The translations under genes were made by a program, and so were the position numbers. From Clonostachys chloroleuca (lineage: Eukaryota > Ascomycota > Sordariomycetes > Hypocreales > Bionectriaceae): a DNA stretch of 64,000 bases. Positions 27,079-36,057 of this stretch are shown here, piece by piece. Each line of letters starts with the position of its first letter. The first letter of the stretch is position 1. The stretch is from assembly GCA_037952775.1 (NCBI GenBank), contig JBANAY010000003.1, positions 26,970,001-27,034,000 on the forward strand, given 5' to 3'. The notes below the pieces were generated by a model. The model was not told where the DNA came from. It saw only the letters and a program-made list of their open reading frames with translations, and made no database searches.

Positions 27079-27865
27079 CTATCGCTTCATTAATCTAGTG
27101 GATTCTATACAAAGCCTATACGTTCCAGATTCGCGCTTTATTTGCCATCTTTCACCCTCCTTGGGTTGATCTTTTTTGAGTGTCCGATTGCAAGGCATAA
27201 GGCTCGCGTCAAGCTCGGCCCGGCCTTCGATTGTCGCTGATTTCATGTGCACAATTCGGGATGCACACGCTTGAAAAATGGTGTTTCTGAAGTCATTGGG
27301 AAGGTTTAGTGATGTAAAATCTAGATTATCGGCAAGTGTTTCCATGAATCTTGCTGAGGCCGACGCAACTAAAGACTGTAACTTTCGATCGACTTGCTCT
27401 TTTGTAGCAGCCTTGATAATGGCGGGAAGCTGTTCCACCTGCGTCAATGCACTCAAGAAGTCGCTGAGATTATCTTCGGATAGCTTCAAGAGACCGTCAA
27501 TTTGATAGTAATCGGCAGCCACGTTGACATCGATATGGAAAATGGCCTGGCTAGCAGTGGAGTCCGAATAAGTATAAGTATCAGTGTAGAGATACTCCAA
27601 CATGGCTTCAATTACTGCAGGCTCATACCCGTCCGTGTGAAGGTGTGCGTGCGTAGCTTCCTTTATTTCCTTATTAGTGGAGTGTTTCTCAAGAACTACC
27701 GCATTTCCAGAAAAGAGACCCTACCTTGAAGTTACCAAAGAAAGCCGCCTCCATGACTGGGGACCGCGCACATATAATGCACTTGTGGACATCGTACGTT
27801 TTCACTCCACAGGAAATCGTACAGTCACTAAACTTGGACGACTTCCAAAGGTCTTTTGAAGACAT
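27079..27865 (-). CDS. BTB/POZ domain protein (243 aa, one intron)
   Basis: On the minus strand, exon 1 is 27,865-27,725 and exon 2 is 27,669-27,079. The 54-bp intron starts GTAGGG and ends with a CTAATAAG acceptor that includes its branch-like CTAAT. The start ATG gives MSSKDLWKSSKFSDCTISCG, the usual opening of a fungal BTB protein. The domain continues through VHKCIICARSPVMEAAFFGNFK, then an EAMLEYLYTDTYTY stretch and a NVAADYYQIDGLLKLSEDNL helix pair at residues about 10-125. BTB domains mediate dimerisation and often recruit Cul3 ubiquitin ligases; fungal genomes carry many such BTB-only proteins of about 250-300 aa. The C-terminal half is helical-looking and unassigned. The frame is intact and both splice sites are good, so this is probably a working gene. 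Confidence 0.85.
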
Positions 27866-29824
27866 GAGGCAGGACTTATTGATGCTCAGTGGCGAATGGT
27901 AAGACGTAGAGCAGAAAATCCTTCATACAGCGGAGAATGGGATTAATAGATTACATTTAATACTTATATCTGACGTATGCAATTAGTGTTATTCAATTCA
28001 AGCTTTACATGTGACAGTGGAAAAGTTTAACAATCTGAGTGGAATGATTAGACGCATGCGGCTTGATGAGATTCTAGGTATAGTCGGCCATCACACTATT
28101 CCTCTCTAGGTAATGGACAGCAACTCGGCTTATTCGGTAGTAGAGGGGCCTTAGGTTTCCAGTTAATTGATCATTGGCAGGAATACCGACAGTAGGCCGT
28201 AGGTTATGAATTTAGACTGCTTCCAACCCGTACGGCGATCAGTTCACGATCATTGACTACTCGAGTGCTGCTTGCGGCGTCATGTCCTAGGTGGATCATA
28301 TGGCACTCCACTGTGGCCCTCTATGTCACCAGAGTTCAGCCTATGTTTAATTGGTTTTTGTAGGCTAGTGGGTCTTGATTACAAATGGATGGGCAAACGC
28401 TGTGGCTAATTTAGCTGCTAGATCTGAACTCGAGAGCTCGCAAATGGAGGTGGGGGTTACAGGCACTTTAAGTTTTATGCCTGAGGATGTGTTCAATCAT
28501 GAACTCCTAGCTAAACTCATCCTAGCCACAATCTTTTGCAGAGTTACAGCAAAATCCACAGCCCGAATACTTGCTAATTCCTACACGAGCCGTGAAGTCA
28601 GTGTTACCAGAGGTTTCTGCCTAAAGTGTCTTAGATTGAAGTGCGGGGAAGTTGCTATCCCGCTTCCCAAACCACCAAACTATTTAGACCTTTATCGAAT
28701 TTTCTACGGTTGGGTACTCTTCACGGTGCGGGCTCTCATTCAAATAGTCCTCGTTGAATATGTCTAGTATGACTCCTAACTACGGTTATATCCTCAGGTA
28801 TTTATTACTAATCAAAGATGAAAGACGCCAGTAGAACAGAGTAGGAAGTGGTGAAAGAACAGGAAACTAACACATTATCCGGATCAATCGAATTTACATC
28901 CCCTCGTCCGATAATGACTCTGTGTCCTTCTGGGGGCCACCAAGTATAGTACAGTACCTGAACTGTCATTCTTTGTTCCTACGGGGCAATGGAGCCATTT
29001 TGGGACGGGCTTAAGAACATATGGACTGCAGTGAGAACATTGTTTCAGCCACATGTAGCGCATCGGGATTGTAGTAATTCCAACGCTGAGTAAAAAGAAA
29101 AAGCGGACACTCGTTTCGGTCAACCCTGTACCGTAACATCTTCATGATTGTGGCATAGAATTTTCGAACCATCCTCGGGGCTCAAGGTAGTGGCCAGCAA
29201 CCCAGGACTCGGCCCGGTAGCCCAGAATTGGGGTGTGGCCCCGAATTGGGTTCAGTGGCAGAAATAGGGGAAGTGGCCCAGAATTGGACATTAGTGCCCT
29301 GGAACTAGTCGTAGCGGCCAACGCTACGAGTAAAGGGACCGTGCTCTCTCTCTGTTGCCCGCCTTCCGAGTTTACACTCCCTAAGTGATACGGTAAAAGG
29401 CGAACTAGAGGATCCTGATACAGTCTGGAGCATAACCAGCTTCCTCTTTATAAACATATTATGAATGTTGACTGATTCTCCACACATTGTGATTTTCTAC
29501 AAAATGCACTACATACAACATCTACATGATTTGAGACTTGGAACCAAAGCAGTTTGTTCCATTTTCTTGGCCCATGTCACAGCCGACTCCAATATCGCAG
29601 CCAATTTACACTCTATATCATCAGGAAATGGCACCAAGGTTATCCAAGGTTCAGCGTAAGACGCTTCAGCATATTGTTATACATACTGTACGATCTTGAG
29701 AATTAGACTGTTGATTTAGTCTACTGCTGTGCATTTCGGGCCACATGGTCATGATGCTGCATTAAGATGCATGCATCTTAAGAGTAGCTGCCAACGAATA
29801 CTAAATACGCCTCGGGTACAACAG
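27866..29824. other. Gene-poor intergenic stretch
   Basis: No convincing gene was found. One plus-strand frame at 28,375-28,767 is open for 130 codons, but it has no ATG at its start, no domain and an odd composition, so it is not called. Short degenerate tandem repeats lie near 29,195-29,290 (listed separately). Confidence 0.5.
29195..29290. repeat. Degenerate tandem repeat of about 19 bp
   Basis: Four to five imperfect units built around GTGGCCCAGAATTGGG follow one another (for example GTAGCCCAGAATTGGGG, GTGGCCCCGAATTGGG, AGTGGCCCAGAATTGGA). No function is apparent. Confidence 0.6.
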
Positions 29825-30935
29825 TTACTTTCGCCAACTATTTAGAGCTAAAACTGATAATCGCGTATGTGGATGATCCACTCCTAGTTTCATCTCTCTG
29901 AGGCGAATGCACGTTTGCATCAAGCCCACAGCTTCGGTTTTCTTATCCATGGAGTTCCAAGTATGAGCCAAGTTATTCATACTCCTCAGTGTATTGGGAT
30001 GGTCTGCTCCAAGCTTCATCTGAAGAGTCTCCATCACCTGCAACCCAAGCTTCTCTGCCTCCTCCCACCGGCCTTGATTCCTATATGTTGATGCAAGATT
30101 GCCCATTCCCATACCAAGTCGCCCTAGCCTGCCCACAACATCTTGTGCATCATCTACGGCAAATGTCTTGATGGATCCCGTGTAGAAGAATTTATCCATT
30201 CGTTTTCGATCCCGCTGTCTAGCGGACTGATAGCCCCATGTATTTCCTCGGACCCGGCCGTAGGAAGTATCTTTCTTGAAGGGCTTTAGAACCGGTGGAG
30301 GCGGCGCGGGTTCGTCTTCCCAGACATCCTTCAAATCCACCTCGGCTGCCCTATGATAGTCATGCTCCGACCGATCAATTGCGTTCATGTCACCTCCTAC
30401 CACGCCGCCGATAATATTGTTCGCGGGAGTTAACGCTCCCTTGAGTAGCGCCGAAATTGATGCCAGCTGACAGCGACGGTAGGCTTTTCCTCCCCAGAGC
30501 GATTCAAGATGCGTCGTGCAGAGACGAAACGACTCCTTGAAATTCATTCCCTCGGCATTGAGTACCGGAATATCAACGACGAGAGCGTCTCTTCCCATCC
30601 CGGTGGTAAACGGGATGCGAAAGCAATTCGATGTTGGTAGGGTCCTCGAGACCATCATAAGGGTAAAATATGGTGTGGCCCGCTACCTGGTTTCTTTGAA
30701 GACAAAGGATCGGCCAAGAATGTCTATGCACAGGGATTTTGGGGGCTCAACGTTGGAGAGAATAAAATTTCGTTGTACCCAGGCATGTTCTAGGATGACC
30801 TGAAATGACTCTTGACATACCTCTTGGAGCATTATAACAAGATGGTCTTGAGCTTCCCCAAAGATATGTCTTAGATGTGCCAGAGCGGCGGAAGTGCGAG
30901 CTGCAGGAGTCAGTCTCTGTGCTCATTACCGTTTG
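29825..30935 (-). pseudogene. EEP-family phosphodiesterase fragment fused to TPR repeats, interrupted
   Basis: From ATG 30,658 an open frame of 277 codons encodes the second half of an endonuclease/exonuclease/phosphatase (EEP, TDP2-like) domain. It includes GRDALVVDIPVLN, CTTHLESLWGG and GGDMNAIDR (the GDxN active-site motif). The frame then runs straight into two kinesin-light-chain-type TPR repeats (GNLASTYRNQGRWEEAEKLG and SMNNLAHTWNSMDKKTEA). The same frame continues upstream to about 30,900 with matching EEP sequence (LAHLRHIFGEAQ, VIMLQEVCQES), but a TAG near 30,690 interrupts it; one C-to-T change at a CAG codon would explain this. No good N-terminus was found. The EEP C-terminus seems to have been replaced by the TPR piece. 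I infer a chimeric pseudogene; a rare intron removing the TAG is the alternative. Confidence 0.7.
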
Positions 30936-31359
30936 TGCCGCCTTCACTTCTACCCCCTTGAACCACCCAACGTGACGTCAAATTATTCCACAGCTTGGCC
31001 TAGACCCGACTTGAGGATGGACGCTGAGTATGTGAGATGAGGTCCAGGCTTGTTTATACTAAGTACTAGCGACCATTGTGGTTGGGTTCCGTATAGGCCT
31101 TTGCCACGTACTATGCGTGGCCCCTCCCCTTCTCACACAAAACACCGACCCAGGTACTTGTTACAAGTCTTCGGCTGGAAAGGAAGAATTTAGAGGTTTG
31201 GCAAGGATATAACCTCGGCTATGATGATCACCGAACGGCGAATTGAGACTATCCGAGGAGGCGGCCTCATCTAGTAAGGTGATAAAGTGCTTTCAATTTC
31301 GATTTCAATGGACATTGTGATACCTTATTTACGACTGTAAGCCCTCTGCTCATCTTGTT
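30936..31359. other. Intergenic, nothing recognised
   Basis: No open frame of note, repeat or RNA gene was seen between the phosphodiesterase pseudogene and the next minus-strand gene. Confidence 0.5.
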
Positions 31360-33273
31360 CTAGAGCATTACCTGCCCAAAGGTGTCACATTCTGGACAAT
31401 CCTTAAAATCCGGCAATGCATCTAGCCATTCTTCCGTCCGTTGTCGGTTTTGTCTCCGCTCCGCCGAACCACTCTTCTCCGGCACATCCTCCAGCCCTTG
31501 GTCAATGCTGGGGTATGTAATAACCCAGGGATGCGAATATATTTTCTTCCCCGAGACCTCCATCTGGCTACTCGCCCAGCGGAATATATCGCTGATTGCT
31601 TGTCTAGATGCAAAATTTTTTCCAATTACCGGTGGAGGCTCTCCGTCATGCTTGGTACCCCATTTTAAAGCATCTTGAATAACTGGGATCTCTTTGCCAA
31701 AGCCTTGATCTACCTGCTTTTTCCCATTTACCAACCACGTCCAGTTAACATAAAACCACTGGTGCCGGTCGCACTCTAAGTGAGCACGCACAGCTAGGTC
31801 TGTCTCGCTGCTAGCCATACTCCCAAAGGGCTGCCAAGGGCTAAAGGGAAGGTTTCTGAATGACACACCATCTGGATTTTCATTATCGCTCGAGAACTCG
31901 TGTCGCAGACGCCATACATCAGCCCGAGAGACTTGTTCCCCTCTAAGGTAGGGGCCAGTACCATAAACATCCATGAAAGACTGAGGAGACCCAGTCCAAG
32001 CTGCGACCTCTTCCATCGGCCTACATAAGGTCGGGGTTTTTGAGGTAATCAAAAAATCGATAATCCGATTGAAGATAGTAGTCCGTCCACACGCTAAGAC
32101 TCCGTACCACAATGGGGCAATTCTTGGGCATCGATATGCGAAAATGTGAGCTAGTATCTCACAATTGCCACTCTCTATAATAGGGCTGATGACCTGGATT
32201 ATCGGTTCATACCAAGCACTGACAAGGTTACAATCGATCTCCGGCTCCCAAAACACACTCCAGAGAGCTGAAGAAAAGTACTGGGGATTTGAGCTAAGTG
32301 ACATATAGCAGAGGATATTATCGAAGTCTTGTTGAATAACTGGGATAGAGTTTGGTGTGAATGTTGATATTCTGGATGCTCTTGTAAATGGTGATGTTGT
32401 TGGTAATTCTATTATTGACTTTGTTTTGTTGTGAAGTGGAAGAGATAAAGCCATCGCGAGTGCAAGCGACGATTGGCTGCTGATGTTGTAGGCCGATGAA
32501 AACCTTGCAAGGTATTCAACTGCTTGCTTGCTTGATGGGGGAGTACAAGTACTCGGATTGATATCATCCGAAATATCGGCCACGACCCTAAATCGTATGT
32601 TGCCCCGGTATGCAATGAACCATGGTGGTAGCACCTTGCCCGCTGGCAGCCATCCCTGGCCAGGGGCGATCAGAGCATTCCACCACCGCCACTCGTCTGT
32701 AGACACGTTTCCAATGTCGATTTCCAAGGTCTGCTCTTGGCGTTGTGACGAGTTGTCAGGAATAAGTTCAGAATACTGGAGCTGTCTTCCTTGCCTCTCG
32801 AGCAAGGTTGCACAGAGTATGTATGCCCACCCAAAAAAAAGTAAAGATACACCGTTGAGTTGAGAATGTGGATAGCGGAAGCCTTGCTGACCTGATATCG
32901 AACAAATCGTGGGTAGCCCCGATGGTAGCTCTAGCCACCAGTGCCGCGCTTCTCCTTGTCGATTTGATAACCCCCTCAGACACCCTGCTCTTAATTCCCA
33001 TGTTGCATAGCCGTGCAGGTCATCAAGGTTATTCAGCTCTTCTGGTAAAGCCGGCATTTGGTGCATATGGTGCTCAAGTCGGACCGTGCTGTCACTCATA
33101 CTTGCGGACTTTGCTTTCCTTGCTAGAGCACTCCAATACTGGTAGCTGCGCGACAAAACCGTCGCCAGCCTATCAGCAGAGGGTGCTATAGCGGAACAGT
33201 TGCCGTCGTCCGAACTGCTCGCCGTACTTGCCGTACTTGCCGTACTTGCCGTGCTTCCAAGATGTGATAGCAT
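31360..33273 (-). CDS. Uncharacterised large fungal protein (637 aa from first ATG)
   Basis: A single long frame, ending at 31,360, is open on the minus strand. The first in-frame ATG is at 33,273 (MLSHLGSTAST). Coding-like sequence with no stop continues upstream for about 45 more codons (LPRRYTNVLSRDIVAFLVYW), so the true start is uncertain; an ATG near 33,430 lies one base out of frame. The protein is rich in Trp and aromatic residues (WELRAGCLRGLSNRQGEARHW, FFGWAYILCATLLERQG, PHSQLNGVSLLFFG). It ends with a short Cys-containing tail (DCPECDTFGQVML). I see no signal peptide, catalytic motif or known domain. It resembles the uncharacterised, often multi-copy proteins of filamentous fungi. 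A run of three Ser-Thr-Ala units near the N-terminus matches a 9-bp DNA repeat. Confidence 0.75.
   Translation of the reverse strand: MLSHLGSTASTASTASTASSSDDGNCSAIAPSADRLATVLSRSYQYWSALARKAKSASMSDSTVRLEHHMHQMPALPEELNNLDDLHGYATWELRAGCLRGLSNRQGEARHWWLELPSGLPTICSISGQQGFRYPHSQLNGVSLLFFGWAYILCATLLERQGRQLQYSELIPDNSSQRQEQTLEIDIGNVSTDEWRWWNALIAPGQGWLPAGKVLPPWFIAYRGNIRFRVVADISDDINPSTCTPPSSKQAVEYLARFSSAYNISSQSSLALAMALSLPLHNKTKSIIELPTTSPFTRASRISTFTPNSIPVIQQDFDNILCYMSLSSNPQYFSSALWSVFWEPEIDCNLVSAWYEPIIQVISPIIESGNCEILAHIFAYRCPRIAPLWYGVLACGRTTIFNRIIDFLITSKTPTLCRPMEEVAAWTGSPQSFMDVYGTGPYLRGEQVSRADVWRLRHEFSSDNENPDGVSFRNLPFSPWQPFGSMASSETDLAVRAHLECDRHQWFYVNWTWLVNGKKQVDQGFGKEIPVIQDALKWGTKHDGEPPPVIGKNFASRQAISDIFRWASSQMEVSGKKIYSHPWVITYPSIDQGLEDVPEKSGSAERRQNRQRTEEWLDALPDFKDCPECDTFGQVML
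33224..33259. repeat. 9-bp repeat within a coding region
   Basis: GTACTTGCC is repeated three times, followed by a partial unit. It lies inside the minus-strand gene, where it encodes Ala-Ser-Thr repeats. The unit is a multiple of three, so length changes would keep the frame. Confidence 0.8.
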
Positions 33274-33373
33274 ATTGGCAAGTATGTCTCCGCCGCATGG
33301 GATGTCGCTAAGTTGAACTTGCGGAAAAAGTATGCTCCAGTATACAAGAAACGCGACTATGTCACGTGACAAG

Positions 33374-33700
33374 ACATTGGTGTATCGTCTGGGAAGGCCG
33401 TTGAGCGTGGAGGACAGTTATATATACCCATATTGCAGAGTACAAGTGAAAGAGATGAGATGACGTAAGATGATAATAATGCAATTATTGGTCATAGAGA
33501 TTAATCAAGCCCACGCCTGACAACCCTTTAGTCTTGCCAAGCAGAGCTGAGGCTGATGGTTCCAAATATCGATATTAACATTCATTTCCTCAAACATGAT
33601 TGAATCACATGTATCAACAAAACCTAACCAAAGAACCCATTCCCAATCTTCACTAGCGCAGTCACAAACCTCGCCAATTGACTATAACTCTAACTTTGGA
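33374..33700. other. Intergenic between two minus-strand genes
   Basis: This holds the presumed 5' region of the 31,360 gene (a TATATATA stretch near 33,420) and the 3' region of the 33,701 gene. Nothing else was recognised. Confidence 0.5.
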
Positions 33701-34441
33701 TCATTTCCTGGGCTTGATTTTCTTCGTGAAGTACACAACCCCGTTAATTTCGCATGTATAACCGTCTTCGCTGGGAAACCACAGTGTCGCATCTGTGTCA
33801 AGGGTGCGGTTAAGGATATCTGTGAACCGTACCTTGCCTCCTTTTGTGTAACGAGCGGAAACTTTATGACGATCAAGTTCTTCGCCTCTCTCCTCAGCAA
33901 TATCCAAATTGGCCACTTCTGCTGCAATGCGCTGCTCATCCCAAGAAAGAGGGTCCGGTTCGTCTCGTGAATCATTGCGTTGGTGTAATGTCGCAGGCTG
34001 GCTCATAGACGAGCTTTGCCCAGCGTGGGTCGAGGCCCCTCCTCCAACTCCAGAATAATTCGAGGTCTGTTGAGCGGATTCATTGTACCAATGTATCTCA
34101 CCCTGCTCATCCGTGTAAAAGTACCTTCCAGTCTTGTGGTCATATTCCCAATCCCCTTGGTACTTTTGGACATTGGCGGCTACATCAAAGGAACCGCCTG
34201 GTTCTGAGCCCTCAGGACCGCCTCCTGGGTGAGAAGGACAGTTGTGGCAAACCACGTAGGCATTTCGCCGCTCCGTTTCATGAATTTGTTGACAGATGTA
34301 CCATTTATTCTTGCATTTAACCCACTTCTTCTTCCCGTCTTTCTTTTGCTTGTCCTGTCCTTTGCAAGGGTAGGCGTTGTGCTCCTCGTAAAGGTGATGG
34401 CACACAACACATGTACCTTTCAAGCCCGAACTTGCAGACAT
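33701..34441 (-). CDS. Cys/His-rich protein with a WW-like segment (246 aa)
   Basis: The start is the ATG at 34,441 (MSASSGLKGTCVVCHHLYEE); upstream in-frame codons look untranslated. Residues about 11-70 hold spaced cysteines and histidines (CVVCHHLYEEHN, YPC, KCKNKWYICQQIHE, VVCHNC) that could bind zinc. Residues near 95-120 read YQGDWEYDHKTGRYFYTD, then IHWY, which has the two-tryptophan-like spacing and aromatic core of a WW or WW-like module, although the usual second Trp-Pro is missing. The C-terminal 100 residues are acidic and unassigned. No known family is claimed. The frame is intact, with no intron needed. Confidence 0.7.
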   Translation of the reverse strand: MSASSGLKGTCVVCHHLYEEHNAYPCKGQDKQKKDGKKKWVKCKNKWYICQQIHETERRNAYVVCHNCPSHPGGGPEGSEPGGSFDVAANVQKYQGDWEYDHKTGRYFYTDEQGEIHWYNESAQQTSNYSGVGGGASTHAGQSSSMSQPATLHQRNDSRDEPDPLSWDEQRIAAEVANLDIAEERGEELDRHKVSARYTKGGKVRFTDILNRTLDTDATLWFPSEDGYTCEINGVVYFTKKIKPRK

Positions 34442-34752
34442 TGTGGTTTTGGTTTTAAATATGAGAATAATATGTATCAATATGTTCCTGAGACTTAGAA
34501 GAGCGTCCAGCCCAACATGATAGGGATACTACTACTTATAGTAAGACTAGTATAGCTGTCTCCTGCATTCAGGTCGCCATACCACAACTTCGAGCATCTT
34601 TTCAACATAGGAAATTTGCTATTTGACCCTTTGCGAGTTGCCCGAAATCTGCCTTACCAACTGAGGTGGTACGCGACTCAGAAGTGTCGTTGGCTGGCCC
34701 CTCCTGCTCTATTCTCGGACCATACCCAGGGTTGACTAGCCTAAAGAGGACT

Positions 34753-34850
34753 TAGACTTGCATATTGTAATTCTTGCTAAAAGGGGAAGTCGACTGCATA
34801 TTGTGATTCTAGCCAAAAAGAGGAAGTAGACTGCATATTGTGATCCCAAA
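34753..34850. repeat. Tandem repeat of about 40 bp, 2.5 copies
   Basis: The unit begins (A/G)ACT(T/G)GCATATTGT(A/G)AT, followed by a purine-rich A/G stretch ending in GGAAGT. The copies start near 34,753, 34,791 and 34,829 and differ at several positions. It is intergenic, with no function evident. Confidence 0.7.
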
Positions 34851-35227
34851 GGGACAGTGTATCAATTACGGCAATCCGAATGTTAATTCGCAAGACGAGG
34901 AATTTCTATCTGATATGTTGTGCTGATTTGTTTATGTCCGATGTCGGACGCGCTGGCTAGGGTTGCATGGGAACACATGAGACTTCGGCATCGACCAGCA
35001 TATCCAAATCGAAAACTGGGTTGATTAATATGATTCGGGCTAAGGGAAAGGAGACCGAATAATAGCCGATAGATATCAAAGCGACGTGTCACGTGCCTCA
35101 TCCGACGACGGCGTGGATTTTTAGATATTCCGAGCAACCGAGCGGTCTTTTAGGTGGGGTTAGGTCAAGTCAGAAACGTGTGACGAGCCATCAGGCCACG
35201 ACAAGATCCCAGAACAATCTACCAGCC

Positions 35228-35749
35228 ATGCCGTCTTTAGGCTCAGAAACCGACGACGTTCAGTACTCGATACCGGAAGACGGATTTATCTATGCAGAAG
35301 ATGCCGCTTTGGGACAGCGGGTCTCGACTATGAGAGGTACACCCTACGCATCAGTTGACGGTTTTGCATTCTTCAAACAAAATATTATGGATGATTCGGT
35401 GGGTGGATAACATTATCTCTGTATGGAACAAGGTCTAATTTCTCTATAGAATATCATGAGCGCGCTGAAGTCTTGCTTGCATTGCGAATCGATGGGCTTA
35501 GGACTATATCGAACATTAGGACCAGTTCCCGGCGCGTATTCCTTCCGACGAAGCAACCCAGATCTCCCGGTCGAATCCGTTGTAGTCCATCTATTAGATA
35601 AGGAAACGGAGATAGTTCTATGGAAGGCTTCACACCGAGCGAAAGTGCCTTTCTTCAAAGGGAAAATCGGGTTGTGGCAGGCTACCAGCTCCGAACTTGA
35701 AGGTGCTGGTCTACAATGTGTTAAGAAGACGTTCGAGAATGGCGGATAG
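35228..35749 (+). CDS. Hypothetical protein (156 aa, one intron), possibly truncated
   Basis: The model joins 35,228-35,398 to 35,450-35,749. The intron is 51 bp (GTGGGT ... CTATAG) and splicing joins DDS to NIMSALKSCLHCES in frame. The sequence looks coding (PVPGAYSFRRSNPDLPVESV, VVHLLDKETEIVLWKASHRA) but no family was recognised. The TAG stop overlaps a strong GTAAGC donor. A second coding-like frame resumes after an AG at 35,792, so the gene may once have had a third exon. Splicing there yields TAA at the junction, so it would now still end at this point. Confidence 0.6.
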
Positions 35750-35792
35750 TAAGCAATACCAATCACACCTGAACGATGTTAGCTTACATCAG

Positions 35793-36012
35793 AACTAGTT
35801 GTATTCGAGACACCCGGGTTTTCATGGAGGTTCTGAACGGTAGAGCTATAACATTTGCTATTGCGAAGGAGGATGTAGTGAAAAAATGGGAGCCAATGGA
35901 GTTGGATGAATCACTGAATCAACAGTGGAGGAAATTCAAACGCCAACGTTTCAGATCCACGCAAAATACGGCAACACACAGAGGACGTGAAAGGAAAAAT
36001 AAAACTGATTGA
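35793..36012 (+). pseudogene. Probable former third exon of the 35,228 gene
   Basis: The frame reading TSCIRDTRVFMEVLNGRAIT, then IAKEDVVKKWEPMELDESLN, looks coding and ends with a basic tail at 36,012. It follows a GTAAGC...CATCAG intron-like segment (35,749-35,792). Joining it to the upstream exon creates a TAA codon from TA plus A, so it is read only if that junction differs. I infer decay, or an alternative splice site that I cannot see. Confidence 0.4.
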
Positions 36013-36057
36013 TATGCACACTCTATCGAGCTCGGACAAGTTTGGGTCTCCATCACC

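Noticed and set aside
28375..28767. 130-codon plus-strand frame
   Set aside because: It begins at a non-ATG codon, has no recognisable domain, and has no supporting splice sites.
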